NCBI GenBank assembly: GCA_947476955.1
Contig: CANJSS010000016.1
Location: 1-33,800 of the forward strand
Origin: Flavobacteriales bacterium
GTDB lineage: Bacteria > Bacteroidota > Bacteroidia > Flavobacteriales_D > Crocinitomicaceae
Reading direction: 5' to 3'
Length of the DNA: 33,800 bases
The notes under the pieces were generated by a model. That model searched no databases and had not been told where the DNA came from. It saw only the letters and a list, made by a program, of their open reading frames with translations. Positions within the stretch are counted from its first letter, which is position 1, and each line of letters opens with the position of its first letter. Of this stretch, positions 18,707 to 26,489 are shown piece by piece. Position numbers and translations under genes: made by a program.

Positions 18707-18808
18707 TCAGTTTTGTAAAAGGGTATCTATTAAAACGTCGAAAGGAGCAAAACAGGCGTTTCGCTCCTTTCAAACCTAACCTAACCTACCTTTTACAACT
18801 AAACCTGA
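18707..18808 (-). ncRNA. Structured small RNA candidate, 6S-like (central bubble)
   Basis: The sequence folds into one long hairpin. An outer stem of ten perfect pairs (TTGTAAAAGG 18713-18722 with CCTTTTACAA 18789-18798) is extended by TCAG/CTGA at the ends. It opens into a symmetric internal bubble of 17 and 17 bases (18723-18739 and 18772-18788), then an apical hairpin of nine pairs (GAAAGGAGC 18740-18748 with GCTCCTTTC 18763-18771), continued by AAAC/GTTT around an AGGC loop. On the minus strand the 5' side of the bubble is a repeat of AGGTT units. A minus-strand promoter lies immediately upstream, placing the start close to the base of the outer stem. A long hairpin with a central bubble is the hallmark of 6S RNA, which binds the RNA polymerase holoenzyme. 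No T-rich terminator is visible at its end, so the 3' boundary is uncertain and other RNA classes are possible. Confidence 0.45.
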
Positions 18809-18810
18809 AA

Positions 18811-18842
18811 CAAAATTACAAATTTAGTTTTATAGCTACAAG
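18811..18842 (-). promoter_or_regulatory. Minus-strand promoter for the structured RNA
   Basis: Read on the minus strand: CTTG (18842-18839), 20-base spacer, then TAATTTTG (18818-18811), a full match to the -7 consensus TAnnTTTG and a TTG match at -33. The predicted start, near 18805, coincides with the outer stem of the RNA candidate. Confidence 0.55.
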
Positions 18843-18933
18843 TTATTTTTAGTTTTTTTTTAATGTTATTTCATTTTTTTTTATGTTTTTCAAATTCTTT
18901 GGCTAAATCAAAATGACTATTACAGTCTTTCCT

Positions 18934-18941
18934 TATATTTG
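18934..18941 (+). promoter_or_regulatory. -7 box upstream of fabG
   Basis: TATATTTG matches the -7 consensus exactly and would start transcription about 10 bases before ATG 18957. No TTTG or TTG is found at the expected -33 distance, so this is a partial match. Confidence 0.4.
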
Positions 18942-18956
18942 ACAAAAAATAAAAAC

Positions 18957-19703
18957 ATGGGATTATTAGAAAACAAAGTAGTTTTAATTACAGGAGCTTC
19001 CAGAGGAATTGGTAAATCAATAGCAGAAGAATGCGCAAAACAAGGCGCAAAGATAGCATTTACGTATTTATCTTCAGATGAAAAGGCGCGCGCACTTGAA
19101 GCGGAATTATCTGCAAATGGTGGAGTAGCAAAAGGTTTCAAAAGTGATGCTGCTAAGTTTGATGATGCCCAAAAACTCGTAGATGATGTAGTGGCAGAAT
19201 TCGGAACAATTGATGTTTTGGTGAATAATGCCGGAATTACTCGAGATACTTTATTAATGCGAATGACGGAAGAACAATGGGATGATGTGATTAATACAAA
19301 TTTAAAATCTGCATTTAATTTGACGAAAGCTGTTCAGCGACCAATGTTGAAAGCGAAAAGCGGTTCTATTATTAATATGTCTAGTGTTGTTGGAGTGAGC
19401 GGAAATGCAGGCCAATCTAATTACGCTGCTTCCAAAGCTGGATTGATAGGTTTCACAAAGTCAATCGCCCAAGAACTAGGATCTAGGAATATTCGTTGCA
19501 ATGCAATTGCGCCAGGATTTATCGAAACGGAAATGACGGATGCTTTGGATCCAAAAGTGGTGGAAGAATGGCGGAAGTCAATTCCATTAAGGAGGGGCGG
19601 AACGCCACAGGATGTTGCAAACTTAGCTGTTTTCCTTGGTTCTGATATGTCAAGCTACATTACGGGCCAGACCATTAATGTATGTGGAGGAATGTTGATG
19701 TAA
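18957..19703 (+). CDS. fabG: 3-oxoacyl-[acyl-carrier-protein] reductase FabG
   Basis: 248 residues from ATG 18957; the upstream TTG of the ORF track only adds MTKNKN. Short-chain dehydrogenase fold: NADP-binding TGASRGIGKS near residue 12, then NNAGITRD, the catalytic Ser in NMSSVVGVSG and Tyr-x-x-x-Lys in SNYAASKAG, and GFIETEMTD and GQTINVCGGM at the end, as in FabG. The enzyme reduces 3-oxoacyl-ACP to 3-hydroxyacyl-ACP in the fatty acid elongation cycle in the cytosol. No other fatty acid genes are adjacent; two small lipoprotein genes follow. SDR paralogues are common, but the length and motifs fit FabG well. Confidence 0.92.
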   Translation: MGLLENKVVLITGASRGIGKSIAEECAKQGAKIAFTYLSSDEKARALEAELSANGGVAKGFKSDAAKFDDAQKLVDDVVAEFGTIDVLVNNAGITRDTLLMRMTEEQWDDVINTNLKSAFNLTKAVQRPMLKAKSGSIINMSSVVGVSGNAGQSNYAASKAGLIGFTKSIAQELGSRNIRCNAIAPGFIETEMTDALDPKVVEEWRKSIPLRRGGTPQDVANLAVFLGSDMSSYITGQTINVCGGMLM

Positions 19704-19753
19704 ATCCGTTCGTTTTTAATAGCGCTTTGGGTATAATTAATTTGTATTATTCT

Positions 19754-20242
19754 ATGATCTGCCTAACAAATGTTTCAAGTCAATTTAGGATAAAAACAAG
19801 AAATTTTTGGTTTTACCCAGGTGTTTTTACTATTGTAGTGATATTTTTATTCAGTTGCACACAAAAAAAATCGTGTAAGGAATGCGAAAAAAGTAATAAA
19901 AATGGGGAGGTTGTAGGAGAATTAAAACTCATAAATGCACAAAAAAATGAAAAGGTTAATGGTGTCGACAAAAAGGATTTCAAAAACGCCGTTTACCTAA
20001 TTGAAAAAAAATATGGCGATCAATGGGATTTTTGTGCATGCATTTTAAAAGGAGATTCTATTAATAAAGCCATTTTAAATCCAAATTTATCCGATAATCA
20101 GCTACAGAAATTAGTAGGTCGATTTGAATACATAAGCAAAAAGTGCGAGTCTTTTAAAATGCAAGATGCTAGCCGATCGCCTGAGCAACGAAAAGCACAT
20201 GAAAGCAAAGTGAAAGCATGTCTTGAAAGCAGAAAGAAATAG
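19754..20242 (+). CDS. Lipoprotein of a four-cysteine family, copy 1
   Basis: 162 residues from ATG 19754; the ORF-track start at 19682 overlaps the end of fabG and is unlikely. The N-terminus is a basic segment, then a hydrophobic stretch and lipobox (VIFLFSC), so membrane lipidation is likely. After a Lys-rich linker with SCKECEK, the C-terminal ~85 residues are helical and carry the pattern C-A-C, 34 residues, C, 24 residues, C (DFCACILKGD ... KKCESF ... EQRKAHESKVKAC). The next gene encodes a smaller protein with the same pattern, so the two are paralogues. No named family recognised. Possible roles are disulfide-stabilised envelope factor or metal binding, both speculative. Confidence 0.78.
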   Translation: MICLTNVSSQFRIKTRNFWFYPGVFTIVVIFLFSCTQKKSCKECEKSNKNGEVVGELKLINAQKNEKVNGVDKKDFKNAVYLIEKKYGDQWDFCACILKGDSINKAILNPNLSDNQLQKLVGRFEYISKKCESFKMQDASRSPEQRKAHESKVKACLESRKK

Positions 20243-20366
20243 GAAGAAGCAAGTTTTAATTTTACGATTCGCCTTTAATTGTTAATAAAAAGAAGATAAA
20301 AAATAAACTTGTGTGTATCGTTTTTGCTTTTTTAAGCTATTTTTAATCGAATTTAAAAAATATACT

Positions 20367-20669
20367 ATGAAAAAAATAATCGTATCAGCAGCGGTATTGG
20401 CTGTTTTAGTTTTATCGTCTTGTGGAAAAAGTGAAGTTTGTTCTTGCGCTGAAACAGGGCTTTCAATGATGAAAGAATTAAAAGAATCCAAAATGGATCA
20501 AGCCAAAATGGAAGAAATTCAAACCAAATATAAGGCTGATATGGAAAAATGCCAAAAAATGAATGATGGCAAGTCAGATGAGGAGAGAAAAGCTATGGAA
20601 ACTGAAATGAAAGAATGCGATTCATACAAAGAATTGGAAGCTCTTTCTAATGAAATGATGGGGCAATAA
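20367..20669 (+). CDS. Lipoprotein of a four-cysteine family, copy 2
   Basis: 100 residues from ATG 20367; the 20313 start of the ORF track adds a stretch with no signal features. Signal peptide and lipobox are textbook (MKKIIVSAAVLAVLVLSSC). The mature part is highly charged helix with C-S-C, 34 residues, C, 21 residues, C (EVCSCAETG ... MEKCQKM ... EERKAMETEMKEC). The 34-residue spacing is identical to that in the preceding lipoprotein, and EERKAMETEMKEC aligns with EQRKAHESKVKAC, so they share a domain. Rich in Met, Lys and Glu. Function unknown. A strong terminator follows. Confidence 0.85.
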   Translation: MKKIIVSAAVLAVLVLSSCGKSEVCSCAETGLSMMKELKESKMDQAKMEEIQTKYKADMEKCQKMNDGKSDEERKAMETEMKECDSYKELEALSNEMMGQ

Positions 20670-20691
20670 TTTTAATATCCTGAATAACTAT

Positions 20692-20724
20692 AACAAGCGC
20701 TCCATAAGGGCGCTTGTTTTGTTT
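20692..20724 (+). terminator. Intrinsic terminator after the second four-Cys lipoprotein
   Basis: AACAAGCGC...GCGCTTGTT, nine pairs with a small loop, followed by TTGTTTG. It separates the lipoprotein pair from the TonB-receptor set. Confidence 0.8.
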
Positions 20725-20747
20725 GAAATAAGTCGTAAATTAGTGTG

Positions 20748-21050
20748 ATGAAAAAAGTACAATGGCTTTCTTATCTTGTCTTGTTTGGTTTCTTTGCAGT
20801 TTTAACTCCTAGAACTCTTTGGCACGATTGCGAAGACCATAAAAAGATAGAATCAAATAACTCAGATGAAACGATTGCTCAAGACAATTGTTTTGTTTGT
20901 GAATATGATCTTGGAATTATACAACAGCCAACATTTTTAGCATTCCATTTTAGTAAAATAACCTATCCGATTGCCAACGAACTTCCGGTTAAAAACTACT
21001 CTCGATTATCTTTTGAATATTTCTCGCGGCGCGGTCCGCCAATGGCTTAA
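20748..21050 (+). CDS. Small membrane/exported Cys-His protein upstream of TonB receptor
   Basis: 100 residues from ATG 20748; the GTG just before it is the alternative. A single hydrophobic segment (LSYLVLFGFFAVLTP) forms a signal anchor or signal peptide. The exported part has HDCEDHKK and CFVCEYDLG, so a CxxC plus His-Asp-Cys set that could bind a metal ion, and it ends in SRRGPPMA, an ending I associate with small proteins next to metal-related TonB receptors in Flavobacteriia. That recollection is not proof. It begins a likely operon with the TonB-dependent receptor (39-base gap) and a lipoprotein. Function unknown; a role in metal sensing or handling at the envelope is inferred. Confidence 0.75.
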   Translation: MKKVQWLSYLVLFGFFAVLTPRTLWHDCEDHKKIESNNSDETIAQDNCFVCEYDLGIIQQPTFLAFHFSKITYPIANELPVKNYSRLSFEYFSRRGPPMA

Positions 21051-21089
21051 TTTCTAAAAGTCCATTTATAAACCGTAATACATCCATTG

Positions 21090-23411
21090 ATGAAATTTAT
21101 TCTTTCATGCGCAATGGTTTCTATATCTTGGTGTTTTTTAGCGCAAAATTGTGTGTATACCATTAAAGGAACCGTGCGCGATAAGCATACGCTGGAAGCA
21201 ATTCCATTTGCTAAAATATTTGTCGTAGAACACGATAAAAACATTCTTACCGATAGTTTAGGAAATTTTCTGCTATCCAATTTGTGCGCTGGTAATCTAA
21301 CCTTGAAATGTATTCCGCATTTAGGCTGCGAACCAGTAATTATTTCTACCTTAATCCCTATAAATGAGCCGATTATATTTTTTATAGAAACCCATACTTT
21401 GGAGTTGGATGAGTATGTAATGGAAGCATTTCGATTTAGACGCGAAAGTCAGGCTGGAATGATGTTACAAACAAATGACCTTTCCATTATTAAAGGAAAT
21501 ACACTTGGTGAACAATTAAGTAGAGTTCCTGGAGTAACAACAATGAATACTGGCTCTTCCATTGTCAAGCCTATAATTAATGGAATGCACAGCAATCGCT
21601 TGGTAATTGTAAATAATGGAATTCGACAAGAAGGGCAACAATGGGGAAGTGAACACGCTCCAGAAATTGATCCAAATCTGGCAGAAAATCTGGAAGTAAT
21701 TCATGGTGCCGCTGGATTGCAATATGGTCCGGACGCTATTGGTGGAGTAATAATTGTTTCACCTCAAAAGCTTCTGTTTGACAAAAAGCTGCACGGTTGG
21801 GTTAAGTTGGGTGGAAATTCGAACGGAAAAGGCGCGTTTTCGTCTCTTCTTCTTGCTGGTTCAACAGGGAAAAGTAAGAATTTTGCTTACCGATTTCACG
21901 GAACGACGAAAACCAATGGTACGCAAAACACACCGGATTATTTACTGAAAAATACTGCTTTGAATGAAATAAGTTATAGTGGAGCCATAGGTTATCGTGT
22001 TAAAAGGTTAGAATTAGATGTGTTTTACAGTCGCTTCACAACCAATTTAGGCATTTTTACAGGGTCGCATATTGGTAATTTAACCGATTTAAATAACGCA
22101 TTTACTGCAGAAAAACCAACAGCTATAGGAGTTTTTACCTATCAAATTGAAAATCCAAGACAACACATTGACCATCATTTGAGTAGAGTCCAATTACTTT
22201 ATAAATGGAATGAGAAAATCTTAACAACAGCGGTTTATGGCTACCAGTATAACATGCGGCAAGAGTACGATTTACATAAAAGTTATTCTGCAACTCCTGA
22301 GAGTCTTAAACTTCCGGCTTTTGAATTGAATTTATGGACGAGCACGTTCGATGTGAAAACTGAAATTAAACATTCTAAAATGTGGATAAGCAATTTTGGA
22401 TTTTTTGGAATGAAGCAGAGCAATGCGTATTCTGGTCGATTTTTTATTCCAAACTTTAAAAAATCGCAATTCGGGATGTATTATACTGGGAAGTTAGAGC
22501 GTGAGCAATGGACATTTGATTATGGCGTGCGTTTCGATTTTTCAGCATTACAGGTTTTTATGTATGAACAAGACAGTTTGATTCGTCCAACCAAGCAATT
22601 TGCAAATGCCAGCTATTCAGTTGGTTTTTCAAAGTTTATTGGCCATCATTTCTTAACACGGTTTAATTTCGGCTCGGCTTGGCGCCCTCCATCCATTAAT
22701 GAATTATACAGCAATGGATTGCATCATGGCGCCGCCGCAATTGAAATTGGTGATCGAAACATGAATAAGGAAATTGTTTACAATGCGCAACTGGGAATAG
22801 AATACAAGTCAAATATTGCAAAACTAAATCTTTCTGTGTTTTACAATTATTTTGATGGATACATCAATCTACAGCCAAGTTTTCCCCCAGTTCTAACCAT
22901 TGTAGGTGCATTTCCGGTATTTCATTACAGACAATCCAACGTGCAATTATATGGTTTTAATGGTCAAATGGATATTCCAATTACTAAATTTTTTACCTAT
23001 ACCTTGCAGGGAAGCGCATTATTCGCTGATGATTTGACCTATAAAAAACCTGTTTTTGGAATTCCAGCAAACAGAATTATACAACGGTTGCGGTTTACAC
23101 TTCCCATAAAAAAGACAGCTTGGAAAACGTTTATTGAGTTGGAAGGTTTGAATGTTTCCAAGCAAAAAAGAATGGATAATGAGGATGATTATGCCCCTGC
23201 ACCGGAAGGTTATTTTTTACTGAATGGACAGGTAGGATTATCCAAAAAAATGAAAGGTGAGCAGACAATGCAATTCGTTGTCGCTTGCCAAAATAGTACG
23301 AATACGCGTTACCGAGATTATATGAATCGCTTCAGATATTTTGCAGATGATTTGGGCAGAAATTGGACAGTTAAATTATTGCTTCCAATACAATCGAATA
23401 AATTAAAATAA
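21090..23411 (+). CDS. TonB-dependent receptor with carboxypeptidase-regulatory-like N-terminal domain
   Basis: 773 residues from ATG 21090, with a signal peptide (MKFILSCAMVSISWCFLAQ). The first ~90 mature residues form a CarboxypepD_reg-like beta-sandwich (YTIKGTVRDKHTLEAIPFAK), then the plug domain (LGEQLSRVPGVTTMNTGSS, IVNNGIRQEGQQWGSEHAPE, GPDAIGGVIIV) and a 22-strand-type barrel to the end, with FGSAWRPPSINELYSNG, a well-conserved TonB receptor segment. The receptor imports a ligand across the outer membrane using TonB energy. The plug motif NRLVIVNNGIRQEGQQWG resembles receptors linked to metal uptake, but the ligand is not determined by sequence. It sits between a small Cys/His protein and a lipoprotein and probably shares their transcript. 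Confidence 0.95.
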   Translation: MKFILSCAMVSISWCFLAQNCVYTIKGTVRDKHTLEAIPFAKIFVVEHDKNILTDSLGNFLLSNLCAGNLTLKCIPHLGCEPVIISTLIPINEPIIFFIETHTLELDEYVMEAFRFRRESQAGMMLQTNDLSIIKGNTLGEQLSRVPGVTTMNTGSSIVKPIINGMHSNRLVIVNNGIRQEGQQWGSEHAPEIDPNLAENLEVIHGAAGLQYGPDAIGGVIIVSPQKLLFDKKLHGWVKLGGNSNGKGAFSSLLLAGSTGKSKNFAYRFHGTTKTNGTQNTPDYLLKNTALNEISYSGAIGYRVKRLELDVFYSRFTTNLGIFTGSHIGNLTDLNNAFTAEKPTAIGVFTYQIENPRQHIDHHLSRVQLLYKWNEKILTTAVYGYQYNMRQEYDLHKSYSATPESLKLPAFELNLWTSTFDVKTEIKHSKMWISNFGFFGMKQSNAYSGRFFIPNFKKSQFGMYYTGKLEREQWTFDYGVRFDFSALQVFMYEQDSLIRPTKQFANASYSVGFSKFIGHHFLTRFNFGSAWRPPSINELYSNGLHHGAAAIEIGDRNMNKEIVYNAQLGIEYKSNIAKLNLSVFYNYFDGYINLQPSFPPVLTIVGAFPVFHYRQSNVQLYGFNGQMDIPITKFFTYTLQGSALFADDLTYKKPVFGIPANRIIQRLRFTLPIKKTAWKTFIELEGLNVSKQKRMDNEDDYAPAPEGYFLLNGQVGLSKKMKGEQTMQFVVACQNSTNTRYRDYMNRFRYFADDLGRNWTVKLLLPIQSNKLK

Positions 23412-23433
23412 CGAATAACTAAAATTAAAAAAG

Positions 23434-23991
23434 ATGAAAAAAATAGTAATTTTTATGGCATTGGTAGTAGTAGCATTTACAAGCTGTGAAAAAGATAAAA
23501 AAAACGACGTTCCCTTGCCACCAGTGCCAAATGAAGAAGAATTGATTACTACTTTTAAGGTAGAATTTACAGATGTAAATGGAGTTTTGCCAACTGTTTC
23601 TGCACTTTTTCAAGATGTGGATGGACCTGGTGGAAATAATCCAACTGCATTCGACACCATTCGTTTAAGTGCAAACGCAACGTATAATGCGGTTATTACC
23701 TTGTTAAATGAAAGTGTTTCTCCAGCAAAAGATATCACTGTGGAAGTTCAGCAAGAAGGAGTCGACCATTTGTTTTGCTTCGATATTTCAGCTGGTTTGA
23801 ATCTGACAATTAACAAAACAGATTTGGATGCGAATAATTTGGTAATTGGAATTCTAAGCGAATGGATAACTGGTTCAATTTCAACAGGAACAACGACAAT
23901 TCGATTGAAACACCAGCCCGGTATTAAAACTGGTGCTTGTGAATTAGGAGATACAGATATTGAACTAATTTTTTTTACTGAACTAAATTAA
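23434..23991 (+). CDS. Lipoprotein downstream of TonB receptor (possible surface partner)
   Basis: 185 residues, with a signal peptide and lipobox (VVVAFTSCEKDK) and a Lys/Asp/Pro-rich linker. The body is a beta-sandwich-like domain with DVDGPGGNNPTAFDTIRL, VQQEGVDHLFCFDIS and NKTDLDANNLVIGI, features of small Bacteroidota lipoproteins that are sometimes annotated as a 'type 1 periplasmic binding fold superfamily protein'; that name does not describe this sequence well. It starts 22 bases after the receptor stop and ends before a strong terminator, so it belongs to the same operon. By analogy with SusD-type partners it may help the receptor capture ligand, but it is not homologous to SusD as far as I can see. 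Confidence 0.8.
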   Translation: MKKIVIFMALVVVAFTSCEKDKKNDVPLPPVPNEEELITTFKVEFTDVNGVLPTVSALFQDVDGPGGNNPTAFDTIRLSANATYNAVITLLNESVSPAKDITVEVQQEGVDHLFCFDISAGLNLTINKTDLDANNLVIGILSEWITGSISTGTTTIRLKHQPGIKTGACELGDTDIELIFFTELN

Positions 23992-24010
23992 TCCGCAATG
24001 GAATAGCACA

Positions 24011-24042
24011 AAAAAATCCTTTGAGTAATCAAAGGATTTTTT
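24011..24042. terminator. Bidirectional terminator between convergent operons
   Basis: A perfect 14-pair stem AAAAAATCCTTTGA / TCAAAGGATTTTTT with a GTAA loop. It serves the TonB-receptor operon (+) and the FKBP gene (-). Confidence 0.92.
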
Positions 24043-24074
24043 CATATTATTTACCGAAGGAACCGAATTCCCAA

Positions 24075-24581
24075 TTAATGCTGGTGTCCGCCTTCGCCGT
24101 GAACGTGTCCATGATCCAATTCGTCTTTGGAAGCATCCCGAATTCCAACGATGTTTCCTTCGAAATGTAAATCTTTTCCCGCAAGCGGATGGTTAAAATC
24201 CATCTTAATTAACTCGGAATTAATTTCAAGAATTCTTCCTCTTAATTGATTTCCTTCGCTATCTGACATTGGAATTAGTGCATCAACCACAAAATATTCT
24301 TCATCAAAAACTCCTGCTTCATCTCTAAAAACATCTAACGGTATCATTGCTATCTGTTCCTCATCTGTTGGACCATAAGCCATGTTTGACTCAATGGAAA
24401 AAGCAAACGAATCACCAACTTTCTTACCTTGAATATTTTCTTCAAATTGAGGTAAAACTCCTCCAACCCCATATAAAAAAACCATTGGATTTTCAATAGT
24501 TGTTTCTTCGATTGTTTCACCCGTTTTGTGATTAGTGAGCTTATAGCTCAAAGAAACCACTGTGTTTTCTTGAATTGTCAT
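24075..24581 (-). CDS. SlyD-like FKBP-type peptidyl-prolyl isomerase
   Basis: 168 residues from ATG 24581 (MTIQENTVVSLSYKL); the ORF-track start at 24629 adds 16 residues with no homology signal, and the preferred start has the A-rich leader common in this phylum. The FKBP domain is seen in NPMVFLYGVGGVLPQFEENIQGKKVGD, interrupted by the IF (insert-in-flap) chaperone domain, then NHPLAGKDLHFEGNIVGIRDAS, the SlyD-type ending. A His-rich tail (DHGHVHGEGGHQH) could bind nickel, as in SlyD. Cytosolic, with proline isomerase and chaperone activity expected. Transcribed alone, convergent with the TonB operon. Confidence 0.93.
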   Translation of the reverse strand: MTIQENTVVSLSYKLTNHKTGETIEETTIENPMVFLYGVGGVLPQFEENIQGKKVGDSFAFSIESNMAYGPTDEEQIAMIPLDVFRDEAGVFDEEYFVVDALIPMSDSEGNQLRGRILEINSELIKMDFNHPLAGKDLHFEGNIVGIRDASKDELDHGHVHGEGGHQH

Positions 24582-24762
24582 TTTTTTGATTTTTTTAGAG
24601 TGTAAATTTACTATATTTTTCTCTTGCATTTAATTGAATTGTCTATCTAATCAAATACAGTAAGTTTTCACATGTTATTTAACTTTTTAGTCAGATCATT
24701 TTTAATTATATTTTTACTTCATAAAAATGCTTTTAACATACTGATTATAAAATACTTGGTTA

Positions 24763-25716
24763 TTAAATATTCTTTTTCTTTTTGAAATATTTTCGGAGTA
24801 AAAAGGAATGTTTTAAAGCTTCCATATTTTGATTAAAACCATCTGTTCCATTTTCTATATTTTCCATACTTTTAGATAGATTTAGCCTGAAATTTGTGTC
24901 CATTAAGAGCGTTCCAATTGCTCCTTCACCATTTTTTATGCGCTGTGAAACGCTTTTTAAATCGCCAGTAATATAGGCAAGTGTATCCGATGCAAACTTA
25001 ATATTTACAATTGTTTGTTTCAATTTCCCCTCTAAACTTTCGTCTGTAATTAGGGCACCCAAAACTCCTTTTCCCATTTGAACATCGTTGATTAAACTGG
25101 AAAGATCCCCTGTTATGGAAGCGGTTCGATTACTCGTTATTTTAATATTTACAACCGCTTGTTTTAAATTTATAGCGACGGAAGTATCCATTAATATGCT
25201 CCACAAATTATTATCATTATTTAGTCGCTCTATAATTTCCCGCAAATTGCTGGCAATGATTGAAACATCTTCATTCGTCTTCCCAATTGTTTGAATCATT
25301 TGATCCGTTTCAAAGGGTAGTTTGGTCGGTAAAAAATCGCCGTCTTGAATTCCGGGCGAATCTTTTAATCCTGGGGTAATATTGATCAGTTTATTTCCCA
25401 TCAAACCATCTGTTCCAATACTCGCAATTGAATTTTTTTTAATGTACGGTTTTGTCTTGTCTTTTATCACCATTACGACAGTTACATTGGAGTCACTTAT
25501 AATATCAACAGACTCTACTGTTCCAATATTGATACCGCCTAATCGTACATTGTTTCCAGGTATTAAGCCATTCACATCCTTGAAATTTGCTTTAATTCTA
25601 AACTTTGAACTAAAAAGATTCTGCTTGTCACCGATAAAATAAAGTGCTGAAATAATAAAAAGCGTGCCCACCAGCACAAATATTCCAACTCGGATATTCT
25701 TTGATTTTTCTACCAT
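24763..25716 (-). CDS. mlaD: MlaD/MCE-family lipid transport substrate-binding protein
   Basis: 317 residues. One N-terminal membrane anchor (VGIFVLVGTLFIISALYFIG), then the MCE domain (about 40-118) with FKDVNGLIPGNNVRLGGINIGTV and DGLMGNKLINITPG. The C-terminal part is helical and contains three imperfect ~47-residue repeats, each opening with a motif like LWSILMDTS, VLGALITDES or AIGTLLMDTN; these probably form the hydrophobic needle or coiled coil used for lipid passage between membranes. It starts 2 bases after the ATPase gene and is the last gene of the operon. Expected to hold phospholipid in the periplasm for the MlaEF complex. Confidence 0.92.
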   Translation of the reverse strand: MVEKSKNIRVGIFVLVGTLFIISALYFIGDKQNLFSSKFRIKANFKDVNGLIPGNNVRLGGINIGTVESVDIISDSNVTVVMVIKDKTKPYIKKNSIASIGTDGLMGNKLINITPGLKDSPGIQDGDFLPTKLPFETDQMIQTIGKTNEDVSIIASNLREIIERLNNDNNLWSILMDTSVAINLKQAVVNIKITSNRTASITGDLSSLINDVQMGKGVLGALITDESLEGKLKQTIVNIKFASDTLAYITGDLKSVSQRIKNGEGAIGTLLMDTNFRLNLSKSMENIENGTDGFNQNMEALKHSFLLRKYFKKKKNI

Positions 25717-25718
25717 AA

Positions 25719-26483
25719 TTATTCAAAAAAGGATTTAACTTTTTGGTCAAGGGAAGATTTTAGTTCGTCGTAGGTCCCTTCTGCATAACATTTGCCATCA
25801 ATTAGCAAAACAATTCTATTTGCTACCAATTTCACACAATAAATATCGTGTGAAATAATAATTGAAGAAGTGTTGTATTTTTTTTGAACATCAATCATTA
25901 AATTACTGATTTCTTTTCCTGTAATTGGATCTAAACCGGTTGTAGGTTCATCGTAAAGTATAATTTCCGGTTTTAAAATAAGTGTTCGAGCTAGTGCAAT
26001 TCGTTTTTTCATACCGCCAGAAAGCTCTGCCGGCATCATGTTTTCAGTATTCGGAAGTCCTACATTTGATAAAGCTTCGTGGACTAAAAAATCAACTTCC
26101 GCTTTGCTTTTTTTTATGCCGTGTCGCCGCAATGGGAATTCCAAGTTATCGCGAACAGTCATCGAATCGTATAATGCATTACTTTGAAAGAGAAAACCTG
26201 TTTTCATTCGGATATGGTCTAATTCTGAGCTGTTTAATTCTGGAATGCTCTGTCCAAGCACTTCAATTTTTCCTAAATCCGCTTTCAATAATCCAATGAT
26301 GCATTTAATCAAAACGGATTTACCAGAACCAGATTTCCCTAAGACAACGATGTTCTCTCCCTTGTATAAAGTCAAATTAAAATCTCTTAACACATGGTTT
26401 GTTCCAAAAGTGATATTTAAATTTTGAATGGAAATCATTATTTCTCTGCTGTTTGTTAGGACTTTTTCTATCTTTTTTCCCAT
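25719..26483 (-). CDS. mlaF: MlaF-like ABC transporter ATP-binding protein
   Basis: 254 residues from ATG 26483; ATG 26438 (MISIQNLNITFG) is an equally plausible start and fits the family's usual N-terminus. All ABC ATPase motifs are present: Walker A GKSGSGKS, Q-loop LFQSNALYDS, signature LSGGMKKR, Walker B IILYDEPTTGLDP and H-loop IISHD. It energises lipid movement by the inner-membrane permease. It lies 6 bases after the permease stop and 2 bases before the MCE protein, so the three are one transcript. Confidence 0.94.
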   Translation of the reverse strand: MGKKIEKVLTNSREIMISIQNLNITFGTNHVLRDFNLTLYKGENIVVLGKSGSGKSVLIKCIIGLLKADLGKIEVLGQSIPELNSSELDHIRMKTGFLFQSNALYDSMTVRDNLEFPLRRHGIKKSKAEVDFLVHEALSNVGLPNTENMMPAELSGGMKKRIALARTLILKPEIILYDEPTTGLDPITGKEISNLMIDVQKKYNTSSIIISHDIYCVKLVANRIVLLIDGKCYAEGTYDELKSSLDQKVKSFFE

Positions 26484-26489
26484 CCTATT

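Noticed and set aside
18771-18790. CCTAACCTAACCTACC short tandem repeat
   Set aside because: Considered as a telomere-like or CRISPR-like repeat. It has only three short units and is better explained as one strand of the internal bubble of the structured RNA candidate.
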